From: an uncultured Methylococcaceae bacterium | GTDB taxonomy: Bacteria; Pseudomonadota; Gammaproteobacteria; Methylococcales; Methylomonadaceae | Assembly (NCBI GenBank): GCA_913056195.1 | Contig: CAJXMF010000019.1 | Span: forward strand, 1 to 43,374 | Direction of reading: 5' to 3' | DNA length: 43,374 nt | Part shown: positions 1 through 7,290 of the stretch, piece by piece | Layout of the letters: each line of letters starts with the position of its first letter | How positions within the stretch are numbered: position 1 is the stretch's first letter | Translations under genes and position numbers: made by a program | The notes under the pieces: generated by a model | The model's database searches: none | Seen by the model: only the letters and a program-made list of their open reading frames with translations | Told to the model about the DNA's origin: nothing

Positions 1-118
1 ATTTCTGTCTCCTAAAGTTGAATTTTACAGGCGACAGGTATGGTGACATAGGGGGCTGCAGGAGCAGGAAGGCATACACCTGGAAGTCAAAGCCCGGAAG
101 GCGGCCTAGGATGCTGTC

Positions 119-211
119 AGGAGCCTGTCGGACTTGGGCTGATCTACTACTGTGCCGATGGGACGCTCCCCCACCTTGCTCGCTACGATTGCCCAAGTCC
201 GAGAGGCTCCT
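119..211. repeat. Imperfect inverted repeat, 21-base arms
   Basis: Bases 119-139 and 191-211 are reverse complements with a single mismatch, separated by a 51-base spacer. The arms begin with AGGAGCCTGTCGGACTTGGG on the left side. The spacer encodes nothing recognisable. The form fits a small non-autonomous element or the collapsed ends of an insertion sequence. No clear target duplication is visible around it. A transcribed stem-loop is an alternative, but there is no U-tract after the second arm. Confidence 0.6.
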
Positions 212-270
212 AGAAGTATTTAATCGGAAAATTTTCAAGTACTTTGAAGGATTTTCGAGCATGGTATTTT

Positions 271-315
271 GTATGGTATTATCATTGATCAAGAAAATAA
301 CGTGTTGAAAACACA
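271..315 (+). repeat. Diverged direct repeat, copy A
   Basis: This AT-rich stretch, containing ATGGTATTATCATTGAT, aligns with 1223-1268 at roughly 80 percent identity by eye with one single-base gap. The two copies lie on either side of the higA/higB pair and in the same orientation. They do not encode the same peptide in any convincing way. They may be remnants of a duplicated regulatory region or the scars of insertion of the toxin-antitoxin cassette. Confidence 0.4.
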
Positions 316-420
316 AAATAAATATGGCTTATTGATAATTGAGAGGGAATAACTAAAGGTGTAACTAAACTCGCTTAACCGGCGATGTCTGAAGTTTCGT
401 TCTCGCTGTTGAGATATAGA

Positions 421-789
421 TTAGCCATGAGTTTGAGGTGGTTTGATCAGCGATTCAGCCGGAATACCCATGCCTTTGTGGAGCTTCCAAATCATTTTCA
501 GAGTCAGCGAACGCTTGTGATTAAGGATTTCGTAAACGTGATTACTTTTGCCGATCATTGGCTCAAAGTCTTTTACGCTTAAGTCCTTACGTTCCATTTC
601 AAACTTGATCGCCTCAACAGGCTCAGGCAAGTCCATCGGGAAATGTCTGGCTTCATAAGCTTCAATAAGTGTGACCATGACATCCAGCTTTTCGCCTTCT
701 GGCGTATCTGGTCCAGCCATCATCAGGCTTTCAATCTCTTTTAATGCCGCGCGGTAGTCGGCATCAGTTTTAATGGGTTTGATGTCCAT
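421..789 (-). CDS. higA: HigA-family antitoxin
   Basis: The 122-residue protein is a HigA-type antitoxin and DNA-binding autorepressor. Such proteins pair with the ribosome-dependent mRNA interferase HigB. The N-terminal half is helical and acidic. A helix-turn-helix region lies at about residues 59-115 and includes the family pattern AIKFEMERKDLSVKDFEP followed by a recognition-helix segment ending in the typical ...LHKGMGIPAESLI tail. Length is normal for the family. It lies 17 bases downstream of the higB remnant on the same strand, in the toxin-first order typical of higBA. Because higB is broken, this may now be an orphan antitoxin or regulator. Confidence 0.85.
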   Translation of the reverse strand: MDIKPIKTDADYRAALKEIESLMMAGPDTPEGEKLDVMVTLIEAYEARHFPMDLPEPVEAIKFEMERKDLSVKDFEPMIGKSNHVYEILNHKRSLTLKMIWKLHKGMGIPAESLIKPPQTHG

Positions 790-806
790 AGCTAATCCTC
801 CGGCAG

Positions 807-1107
807 TTAAATGGTCTGCACATCAATTTTGTCGTATTGTGCATGAGTGCCAATAAAGCGGATGTATACGACTTTGTAGGCATAGTTTATCCACACGACA
901 AGTCGATACTTGTTCCCCGCTATATTGAACACCGCGCGGCCATCTTTAAGGATGCCGGCATTCAAGTCTTGTTTGACCTCGGCAGGTGAACACCAGTCAG
1001 CGCAAGGCATGGTGATAGCAAGCCAATGCGGGTTACTTTGCATCCTGATATTCCGGGTTCTCTTCCCAGAAGGCTGCTTTCAGTGTCGATAGCGCGATGA
1101 TTCTCAT
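807..1107 (-). pseudogene. higB: HigB-family mRNA interferase toxin, broken
   Basis: The frame from the ATG at 1107 reads MRIIALSTLKAAFWEENPEYQ, the recognisable start of a HigB toxin. It meets TAA at 1033-1035 (codon 25), where homologs usually carry Gln (DAK-Q-P). Beyond the stop the same frame reads PALACYHHALR and then leaves the family frame at about 996-1000. The rest (ADWCSPAEVKQ...GRAVFNIAGNKYRLVVWINY...FIGTHAQYDKID) continues in another frame to the stop at 807. So two lesions are visible: a nonsense codon and a frameshift that fits loss of one base. A 78-residue open frame from 1043 keeps the conserved C-terminal core, but its first residues are out of frame. Sequencing error is the main alternative. 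Confidence 0.85.
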
Positions 1108-1412
1108 CAGGTCAGTATGATAATGGGACTTTTGCAACCATCATCAATCCGAATATCCTCCAGTGCTCATGGATTTGTGGAAAAATGAAACTTTTTTAAA
1201 AAATTTCGGGGTATAGCATTTTTCATGGTATTATCCATTGATGATGAAAATAAGTTATTGAAAATAAAAGCTAAAATGGGTTGTTTGGTATATAGTGTAA
1301 TAAGGGAGCGCAATAGAGACTATAGCCGGAAAACTGATATGAGTAGTATCGTATCATGTGACTATATTCCGCTAAGTGTCCTGAATTTCTGTCAGTGTGT
1401 TTTTTAAGTGAG
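1108..1412. other. Intergenic region upstream of tadA
   Basis: This 305-base stretch separates the divergent higB remnant and tadA. It is AT-rich and holds the second copy of the diverged repeat (1223-1268). The 60-residue open frame at 1225-1407 has no recognisable motif and I do not believe it is a gene. Promoters for both tadA and the higBA pair must lie here, but I could not pick clear -35/-10 pairs. Confidence 0.5.
1223..1268 (+). repeat. Diverged direct repeat, copy B
   Basis: Partner of the repeat at 271-315. The best-conserved core is ATGGTATTATCCATTGAT followed by GAAAATAA and TTGAAAA. The two copies differ by one inserted C and several substitutions. Confidence 0.4.
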
Positions 1413-1874
1413 ATGGATATAGTATCAGAAGATGAAGCCTTTATGCGCCATGCTATCCGATTGGCGCAGCGGGCGGAAGTGGAAGGGGAGGTGCCGGTTG
1501 GCGCAGTGGTTGTCGCTGATAACCAGTGCTTGGCTGAAGGTTGGAACAGTCCCATTTCTCTGCATGATGCGACCAGTCATGCGGAGATTATGGCGATTCG
1601 AAAGGCTGGCGTGCAGTTGCAAAATTATCGCTTGGTGAATACAACCTTGTATGTGACGCTGGAGCCTTGTGTGATGTGCATGGGGGCGATTATGCATGCG
1701 CGGATTCAACGCTTGGTGTTTGGTGCATTTGACCCTAAGCGCGGTGCGGTATGTCATGCGTTACAGTTGGCCGATGCCCCTTTTTTAAATCATAAGGTTG
1801 TTTGGCAGGGAGGGGTGTTGCAAGAGGTCTGCAGTGAATTATTGACGGATTTTTTTAGATCTAAACGGCGTTAG
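1413..1874 (+). CDS. tadA: tRNA-specific adenosine deaminase TadA
   Basis: TadA converts adenosine-34 to inosine in the anticodon of tRNA-Arg(ACG), which is needed to read CGC and CGA codons. The 153-residue protein has the zinc-binding deaminase signature: H-A-E at residues 56-58 (zinc His and catalytic Glu) and P-C-V-M-C at 85-89 (two zinc cysteines), followed by MGAIMHARI and the VFGAFDPKRGA loop. I chose the ATG at 1413. A GTG at 1395 in the same frame would add six residues. AAG-TGAG lies directly before the ATG, so the ribosome binding site is not ideal. The gene reads toward the IS3 element inserted just after its stop codon, which may have displaced its terminator. Confidence 0.93.
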   Translation: MDIVSEDEAFMRHAIRLAQRAEVEGEVPVGAVVVADNQCLAEGWNSPISLHDATSHAEIMAIRKAGVQLQNYRLVNTTLYVTLEPCVMCMGAIMHARIQRLVFGAFDPKRGAVCHALQLADAPFLNHKVVWQGGVLQEVCSELLTDFFRSKRR

Positions 1875-1876
1875 CA

Positions 1877-1884
1877 CACTCAAT
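1877..1884. repeat. Left target-site duplication of the IS3 element
   Basis: CACTCAAT directly abuts the left inverted repeat and is repeated at 3626-3633. Depending on where the element's ends are placed, the true duplication could be the inner five bases CTCAA. An intact duplication suggests a fairly recent insertion with no rearrangement since. Confidence 0.85.
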
Positions 1885-1902
1885 GTAAATATTCAGAGAC
1901 CC
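1885..1902 (+). repeat. Left terminal inverted repeat of the IS3 element
   Basis: GTAAATATTCAGAGACCC is the exact reverse complement of 3608-3625. Confidence 0.88.
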
Positions 1903-1990
1903 CCGTTATTTGATCCACTCATCCCAGCCTTCTCCCGAAGCCCCCTGTGTCAGACTAGTTGTCGCCTCAATTAAAACAGAGGAATTCAAT

Positions 1991-2479
1991 ATGTCCCAAC
2001 GTTATAGTGCCGCCTTTAAAGAACAAGCCATATCAAAAGTATTGCAACGTGGCGATAAAACGATACAGTGTATTGCTGATGAATTGAATGTAAACCTATT
2101 TACCCTTAAAAACTGGCTAAAGAAACCTCGTCCTATCACCATGACAGACACCCCGATGAATAAACGCCCTGCCGACTGGTCAATGGCGCAACGCTTGGCT
2201 TTATTGATGGAAAGCGCCGCTTTAGAAGGCGAGGCGTTAAATGCCTTTTGCCGTCAACAAGGTATTTTTCCGCATCATCTTGAGGAGTGGAAAGACGCGT
2301 TTATCAAAGCGACTGATAAGGCGGGACGATCAGGAAAATCACCATCAGACAAGTCCTTACGGGATGACATTAAACGCCTTGAAAAAGAATTAAATCGTAA
2401 GGAAAAGGCCTTGGCAGAAGCCGCCGCCTTATTGGTGCTACAAAAAAAGTGCCGAGCGTTCTGGGAGGAAAAGGCGTGA
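1991..2479 (+). CDS. IS3-family transposase subunit OrfA
   Basis: OrfA supplies the helix-turn-helix that recognises the element's ends. The N-terminus MSQRYSAAFKEQAISKVLQ followed by IADELNVNLFTLKNWLKK is the typical transposase_8-like HTH at about residues 5-50. The C-terminal part (about residues 120-160, RLEKELNRKEKALAEAAALL) is a predicted leucine-zipper-like coiled coil. I chose the ATG at 1991 because GAGG lies eight bases before it. The frame is open further upstream (from 1910) but without a good start. It ends TGATG, overlapping the first ATG of orfB, and carries the frameshift heptamer near its end. Confidence 0.88.
   Translation: MSQRYSAAFKEQAISKVLQRGDKTIQCIADELNVNLFTLKNWLKKPRPITMTDTPMNKRPADWSMAQRLALLMESAALEGEALNAFCRQQGIFPHHLEEWKDAFIKATDKAGRSGKSPSDKSLRDDIKRLEKELNRKEKALAEAAALLVLQKKCRAFWEEKA
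2443..2449 (+). promoter_or_regulatory. Programmed -1 frameshift heptamer A-AAA-AAG
   Basis: In the orfA frame the codons read CAA AAA AAG TGC, so the heptamer A AAA AAG lies in the exact register for tandem tRNA slippage by -1. After slipping, reading continues as GTG CCG AGC GTT CTG and runs into orfB without a stop. This is the known way IS3-family elements make the OrfAB transposase. GGAGG at about 2463-2467 could also serve re-initiation at the orfB ATG (2479), so both routes may operate. Confidence 0.85.
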
Positions 2480-3546
2480 TGATTCCTCTTGCAGAACGCG
2501 AACAATGGCTGGAATACGTTGATGAAGCCGTTAGCCTGGGCGCAAGAAAATCAAAGGCCGCCGAGATCCTTGGCATCAACGTGCGTACCTTGCAGCGTTG
2601 GCGGAAGCCTGAAACGCTATCGGTTGATGGGCGGACACAGCGTACGTTTACCCCGAGCCATAAGCTCAGTGATGAGGAACGGGCCGAGATACTGGCTATG
2701 GCTAATTCGGACGAATTTAAGGACTGTACGCCGCATCAAATCGTGCCTATATTGGCCGAGCGTGGTCAATATATTGCTTCAGAATCCAGCTTTTATCGGG
2801 TTTTAAGCGCGGCCAATCAATTATCACACCGGCATGCCAGTCGTACACCCCGCTCGCGCAATAAACCGAAAGCCTTGACTGCAACAGCGCCCAATCAGAT
2901 TTATACCTGGGATATCACCTACCTGGCAACGCAAGTCAAAGGACAGTTCTTCTATCTGTACCTGTTTATGGATATTTTCAGCCGTAAAATTGTCGGCTGG
3001 CAGGTCTATCAAGAAGAAAGTAGTCAATAGGCAGCTGACGTTATCACCGATATCTGCCAACGTGAGTGCATTCAACGTGAGCCGCTGGTTTTGCATTCTG
3101 ACAACGGCAGTCCTATGAAAGGCGCCACCATGCTGACGACCTTGCAAAAACTGGGAGTAGCGACTTCGCTCAGCCGTCCGGCGGTCAGTAATGACAACCC
3201 TTATTCTGAATCCCTGTTCAGGACACTTAAATATACGCCAAAATATCCCTCACAGCCCTTTGAGACAATTGCCGCGGCAAGGGAATGGGTAAACGACTTT
3301 GTAGACTGGTACAACCACGAGCACCGGCATAGCGGTATTCAATTTGTCACGCCAGCGCAACGCCATGAAGGTAAAGACCAAGCGATATTGATTCAACGTA
3401 AAGCCGTCTATGAGGCGGCTAAGGCGCAAAAACCTAAACGATGGAGTCAACATACCCGAAACTGGGATTGGCAATCTGAAGTCTGCCTAAATCCTGATAA
3501 ACCGAAGGATACGGGGGGCAATAACTCCCCCAATGCCATTCATTAA
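2479..3546 (+). pseudogene. IS3-family transposase OrfB, interrupted by TAG
   Basis: OrfB is the DDE catalytic part of the transposase. A second HTH lies near the start (AAEILGINVRTLQRWRK), followed by an HTH_21-like region and the rve integrase core. The catalytic triad is visible: D145 (TWDITY), D208 (HSDNGSP) and E244 (NPYSESLFRTLKY), which gives the DD(35)E spacing. An in-frame TAG at 3028-3030 (codon 184, after QEESSQ) cuts the protein between the two aspartates. The frame is open again to 3546 with no other lesion. The copy should therefore be inactive unless the amber codon is suppressed or is a sequencing error. Confidence 0.88.
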
Positions 3547-3607
3547 TTTTCAACTTTTGGCGACAGTTACTTTGACATTTACCGGAAGGGCGAAGGAGAT
3601 ATTGAGA

Positions 3608-3625
3608 GGGTCTCTGAATATTTAC
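3608..3625 (-). repeat. Right terminal inverted repeat of the IS3 element
   Basis: Exact reverse complement of 1885-1902. Both repeats are bordered by the target duplication. Confidence 0.88.
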
Positions 3626-3633
3626 CACTCAAT
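3626..3633. repeat. Right target-site duplication of the IS3 element
   Basis: CACTCAAT directly follows the right inverted repeat and matches 1877-1884. It ends two bases before the stop codon of mltF (minus strand), so the insertion just missed the coding region. Confidence 0.85.
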
Positions 3634-3635
3634 TA

Positions 3636-5105
3636 TTATAAAACCGGGCTTGTTACGTCAAGTGCCTTGTTCCGGGGGGCTTTAATTGCTTTTTCTTTTT
3701 CGATCATGACGTTTTTATGAATTTGATCGCCCTTAGTCAGCCAGATGAGCAAGCGATAATAACTGCGGATATTTTCGACATAACGCACGGGTTCCCGCCC
3801 GCGAGCATAACCATGTTTGGTTTTTTTGTACCACTTGCGTTTGCTGAGTAAGGGGAGTATTTTTTTGACATCAAGCCATTTGTCGGGATTTTTGCCCATT
3901 TTTTGAGCCAAAATTCTGGCGTCTTCTAAATGACCAAAACCGATATTATACGATGCCAGTGCAAACCAGATCCGGTCGGGTTCAGGAATCCGGCTGGGGA
4001 TTTTTTGTAAGCGTTGTTTGAAATAGCGGGTGCCCCCGTCAATACTGTGCGCCGGATCGAGCCGGTTTTTTACCCCTAATTGTTTAGCGGTGGCCTGGGT
4101 GAGCATCATCAGCCCCTTGACACCGGTGGGTGAGACAGCTTTTGGATTCCAGTGCGATTCCTGGTAACTGAGTGCAGCCAAAAAGCGCCAATCCAGCTGA
4201 TATTTTTTTGCAGTGGCCTTAAAAAACGCTTCGTATTTTGGTAAGCGTTCTTTGACATGCTTACGAAAGGTGCAGTTACCCACATAATTCAGGTTGTTGA
4301 TATGACCATAATGTTTTTCCAACAGGGCTTTTAATGTGCCATCCTGCTTGATTTTCTGAAAAAAACGCACGACTTCCTGGTATAAGCTGTCATCATCAGA
4401 GAGTGGCAGGGCCCAGGCCAAATGTTGAGGTTCGCCTAAATTAAATGCGATATGGAGTTTGGGATAATAGCTGCGGATAATCGCAGCCTGATGCGAATCG
4501 GAAATGGTGAAATCGATCAGACCAACATTGACTAAATACAGTAAACCATCGCTGTCCAGCTCGCTGTTTTCTAGCCATTCGAGATCGGGGTATTTTTGTT
4601 TGAGTTTTTTTAAGATTGCGATATAGCTGGCTCCCTTGACGATTTCCAGAATGCCTTGACTGAGATCGGAAATGGTTTCGGGTCGTTTGTAGCGGTAAAC
4701 CACTTGTTCGGTAATGGTTTGATAAGACGGGGCGAAGCGCATTTTTTGTTTGCGTTCATCGGTAACGGTCAGGCCGGCCGCCGCAATATCGGCTTTGCCG
4801 GCTGCAATATCCTGCAAGATTGCATAAAAATTGTCAGGAAAGATAAATTCTACTTTGACCTTTAATTGTTTGGCGAATAGCTGAACCAGGTCATATTCCA
4901 GACCAGTCATGCCATCGGGCCCTTCATAATAGGTTGTGGGGCCCTGTCGGGTAAGGACTTTCAGTACGCCCGTAGAACGAATTTGTTCCAGTTTATTAAA
5001 CCCCAAATGTTGGCTGGAATGATTTTCACAGGCAACCAGTGTCAATAAACCAAGGCCAATGATTAAAATTAGAAAGGCGTGGCGTTGAATATGTACGGCG
5101 GGCAA
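3636..5105 (-). CDS. mltF: Membrane-bound lytic murein transglycosylase F
   Basis: MltF cleaves the peptidoglycan glycan strand, leaving 1,6-anhydro-muramyl ends. The 489-residue protein starts with a lipoprotein signal peptide (hydrophobic stretch at about 10-25 ending LTLVAC, Cys lipidation site), so it should sit on the inner face of the outer membrane. Residues of about 45-270 resemble a periplasmic amino-acid-binding domain (SBP_bac_3), which is the regulatory half of MltF. The C-terminal SLT domain starts near residue 290, with catalytic Glu in SYQESHWNPKAVSPTGVKGLMML. Length matches the family (E. coli about 518). It follows pgi by four bases and is probably co-transcribed with it. The IS3 element has inserted just past its stop. 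Confidence 0.93.
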   Translation of the reverse strand: MPAVHIQRHAFLILIIGLGLLTLVACENHSSQHLGFNKLEQIRSTGVLKVLTRQGPTTYYEGPDGMTGLEYDLVQLFAKQLKVKVEFIFPDNFYAILQDIAAGKADIAAAGLTVTDERKQKMRFAPSYQTITEQVVYRYKRPETISDLSQGILEIVKGASYIAILKKLKQKYPDLEWLENSELDSDGLLYLVNVGLIDFTISDSHQAAIIRSYYPKLHIAFNLGEPQHLAWALPLSDDDSLYQEVVRFFQKIKQDGTLKALLEKHYGHINNLNYVGNCTFRKHVKERLPKYEAFFKATAKKYQLDWRFLAALSYQESHWNPKAVSPTGVKGLMMLTQATAKQLGVKNRLDPAHSIDGGTRYFKQRLQKIPSRIPEPDRIWFALASYNIGFGHLEDARILAQKMGKNPDKWLDVKKILPLLSKRKWYKKTKHGYARGREPVRYVENIRSYYRLLIWLTKGDQIHKNVMIEKEKAIKAPRNKALDVTSPVL

Positions 5106-5109
5106 AGGC

Positions 5110-6744
5110 TTACCTGAGTTTTTTGTACGTGTTGATTAAGCCATTGGTTGAACAATCGTGACTGTTGATTTCGTCATCGTTTTTCAGTTCCGGCAGAATG
5201 GCTTTTGCCAGTATTTTGCCTAATTCTACACCCATTTGGTCAAATGAATTGATGTGCCAGATCACACCTTGGACAAAAATTTTGTGTTCATAAAATGCGA
5301 TTATGGTGCCCAGTGTTTTAGGGGTCAGTTGTTTAAATAAAAACGAATTAGAGGGTTTGTTGCCCGGGAAAATTTTCGAATTAACCAACACTTCATCTTG
5401 TCGTTCCTCTTCGTTGAGGTCGGCCAGGACTTCTTCGCGGGTTTTGCCCAGCATCAGTGCACGCGGTTGTGCCAGGAAATTTGAAATCAGAATATCGTGA
5501 TGTTCAGGTAGATGATAATGGCTTTGAGCCGGTGCCAGAAAATCACATGGAATCAGCTTGGTGCCTTGGTGCATGAGTTGAAAAAATGCGTGTTGACCAT
5601 TGGTGCCCTGTTGTCCCCAGATGATGGGGCCGGTTTGGTAGTCCACAACATGACCTTCCATATCGATACGTTTCCCATTGCTTTCCATATCGCCTTGTTG
5701 GAAATACTCGCTGAAGCGGCATAGGGATTGATCATAAGGCAAGATAGCATGCGATTCGGCTTCAAAAAAGTTGTTATACCAAATGCCCAGTAAAGCCATG
5801 ATAACAGGAATATTTTCGGCATAAGGCGTATGTCGGAAATGTTGATCAGCTTCGAAAGCACCTTCCAGTAATTGCTCAAAGCGGTCCATGCCGACATAGA
5901 CGGCGATGGACAGGCCAACTGCTGACCATAAGGAATAGCGGCCGCCGACCCAATCCCAGAACTGAAACGTATTGACCGGGTCAATACCGAATTTAGCGAC
6001 ATTTTCCGGGTGAGTTGAAACCGCTACAAAATGTTTTTTGATCGCTTCTTTATCGTTGATGGCTTCAAGAAACCAACGCTTGGCCGAATTAGCGTTTGTC
6101 ATGGTTTCCAAGGTATTGAACATTTTGGAGGCGACGATAAAAAGTGTTGTTTCTGGATCAAGATGGTTCAATGTATTGACCAGGTGGGCCTGATCGACAT
6201 TGGAAACAAAGTGAATATCCAGGTCGGGCCGCGCATAGGGTTTTAAGGCGGTACAAACCATTTTGGGGCCTAAATCAGAGCCGCCGATACCAATATTGAC
6301 AACCGTTTTTATTTGTTTTCCAGTCGCGCCGCGCCATTCCCCTGAACGTACTTTTTCGGAAAAAATACGCATTTTTTCCAGTTCCTGATTGATTTTTGGC
6401 ATCACGTCTTCACCTTTTAAATACACCGGCGTATTCGCGCGGTTGCGTAAAGCGGTGTGTAAGACAGCGCGTTTTTCGGTGATGTTGATGATTTCACCAT
6501 TAAACATTTGTTCGGTTTTTTGTTTGAGGTTGGCCTGTTCAGTTAAGGCTAATAACAGGCGCAGCGTTTCTTCGCTGATTCGGTTTTTTGAAAAATCGAA
6601 TAATATGTCATTAAAGGTGAGCGAAAATTTCTTGAAGCGGTCGGGATCGGCCTGAAATGCCTTCTTAATGGAAAAGTTTTGAGCGAAATCATTAAAGTGC
6701 TGTTGTACCGCGTTCCATTCTGCAGAGCTGGTAAGTTTTGACAT
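5110..6744 (-). CDS. pgi: Glucose-6-phosphate isomerase
   Basis: Pgi interconverts glucose-6-phosphate and fructose-6-phosphate in the cytosol, linking glycolysis/gluconeogenesis, the Entner-Doudoroff and pentose phosphate routes. In organisms using the ribulose monophosphate cycle it also feeds hexose phosphate onward. The protein has 544 residues, as usual for the family. Clear signatures are [15 protein letters not shown] (phosphosugar binding), [16 protein letters not shown], the [13 protein letters not shown] segment with catalytic residues, and the [12 protein letters not shown] motif near the end. The gap to the upstream ycgN-like gene is 117 bases and carries a promoter-like TATAAT and a palindrome. 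mltF follows after four bases. Confidence 0.97.
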   Translation of the reverse strand: MSKLTSSAEWNAVQQHFNDFAQNFSIKKAFQADPDRFKKFSLTFNDILFDFSKNRISEETLRLLLALTEQANLKQKTEQMFNGEIINITEKRAVLHTALRNRANTPVYLKGEDVMPKINQELEKMRIFSEKVRSGEWRGATGKQIKTVVNIGIGGSDLGPKMVCTALKPYARPDLDIHFVSNVDQAHLVNTLNHLDPETTLFIVASKMFNTLETMTNANSAKRWFLEAINDKEAIKKHFVAVSTHPENVAKFGIDPVNTFQFWDWVGGRYSLWSAVGLSIAVYVGMDRFEQLLEGAFEADQHFRHTPYAENIPVIMALLGIWYNNFFEAESHAILPYDQSLCRFSEYFQQGDMESNGKRIDMEGHVVDYQTGPIIWGQQGTNGQHAFFQLMHQGTKLIPCDFLAPAQSHYHLPEHHDILISNFLAQPRALMLGKTREEVLADLNEEERQDEVLVNSKIFPGNKPSNSFLFKQLTPKTLGTIIAFYEHKIFVQGVIWHINSFDQMGVELGKILAKAILPELKNDDEINSHDCSTNGLINTYKKLR

Positions 6745-6788
6745 ATTTTATTTTTTCTTGTTGAAAAGTTTCAAATTGTGCAGGCACA

Positions 6789-6817
6789 CCCGAATTTAAA
6801 ATCCGGGAACTATTATA
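6789..6817 (-). promoter_or_regulatory. Candidate pgi promoter with overlapping palindrome
   Basis: On the minus strand a perfect TATAAT lies at 6817-6812. A 19-base near-perfect palindrome follows at 6807-6789 (CCCGGATTTTAAATTCGGG), about where transcription would start. I see no strong -35 box at the right distance. The palindrome could be an operator or a hairpin in the 5' leader of pgi. Its stem is short and no U-run follows, so I doubt it is the terminator of the upstream operon. Confidence 0.35.
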
Positions 6818-6861
6818 AGTGACTGGCCGCTATTGCACCATAACCATAGACTTACCATTAA

Positions 6862-7290
6862 TTATTTCAGCCATTCGATGATGTGTTCTTCAGGATCGTT
6901 GACATCTGATTCCTTCATCGCATAACTACGGATGGAAACACCGGCTTCGTGGACGGAATTCGGATCGCCGGATAACAGTGGATGCCAGTCTGGCAAAGGC
7001 TCGCCATCGGCCAGCAGGCGATACGCACAGGTGGTTGGCAGCCAGGTGTATTCAGTGAAGTCATGTTGTTTTAAATCCAGACAGTCCGGTACCAGCGTGC
7101 AGCGTTCCGTGTAACGCGTGCAATGGCAGTTGTCCAGATTGATTAAGTCGCAGACGACGCTGGTGAAATAAATGTCGCCGCTGTCTTCATCTTCCAGTTT
7201 ATGCAGGCAGCATTTACCACAATGGTCACATAATGATTCCCATTCTTCAGTTGTCATTTGGGACAAACTTTTTTGTTCCCAGAATTTCAT
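6862..7290 (-). CDS. YcgN/UPF0260-family cysteine-cluster protein
   Basis: This 142-residue protein belongs to the YcgN (UPF0260, CxxCxxCC zinc/iron-binding) family of unknown biochemical role. The N-terminus WESLCDHCGKCCLHKL carries the conserved CDHCGKCC cluster. More conserved cysteines follow (VVCDLINLDNCHCTRYTERCTLVPDC and LPTTCAYRLL), along with GEPLPDWHPLLSGDP and SVHEAGVSI. Total length fits the family. I chose the ATG at 7290 because ATGA overlaps the stop of the upstream gene. Longer in-frame starts would run into that gene. It is the last gene of the five-gene minus-strand operon. A metal-cluster role is inferred only from the cysteines. Confidence 0.85.
   Translation of the reverse strand: MKFWEQKSLSQMTTEEWESLCDHCGKCCLHKLEDEDSGDIYFTSVVCDLINLDNCHCTRYTERCTLVPDCLDLKQHDFTEYTWLPTTCAYRLLADGEPLPDWHPLLSGDPNSVHEAGVSIRSYAMKESDVNDPEEHIIEWLK

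Larger units (their letters stand above)
1..420. other. Gene-poor left end
   Basis: No convincing gene is seen on either strand. The short open frames here have no recognisable motif and no good ribosome binding site. The stretch holds an imperfect inverted repeat at 119-211 and one copy of a diverged short repeat at about 271-315. From about 210 onward it is AT-rich and lies just downstream of the higA stop codon. Confidence 0.6.
1885..3625 (+). mobile_element. IS3-family insertion sequence, about 1.74 kb
   Basis: The element carries orfA and orfB of an IS3-family transposase, a -1 frameshift heptamer, and 18-base perfect terminal inverted repeats. These are GTAAATATTCAGAGACCC at 1885-1902 and its reverse complement at 3608-3625. 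The 8-base word CACTCAAT flanks it on both sides. IS3 elements usually begin TG and duplicate 3-5 bases. Reading the ends as TGTAAAT (from 1884) and the complement of TGGTAAAT (to 3627) gives a 5-base duplication CTCAA, which fits the family better. It has inserted between the convergent genes tadA and mltF. The transposase has an in-frame TAG, so this copy is probably immobile unless helped in trans. Confidence 0.93.

Noticed and set aside
18..308. A 96-residue open frame at the left end
   Set aside because: It runs through the inverted repeat at 119-211, has no ribosome binding site or recognisable motif, and its composition is not protein-like.
1225..1407. A 60-residue open frame before tadA
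   Set aside because: It starts in the diverged repeat, has no ribosome binding site and overlaps the start of tadA. More likely leader sequence.
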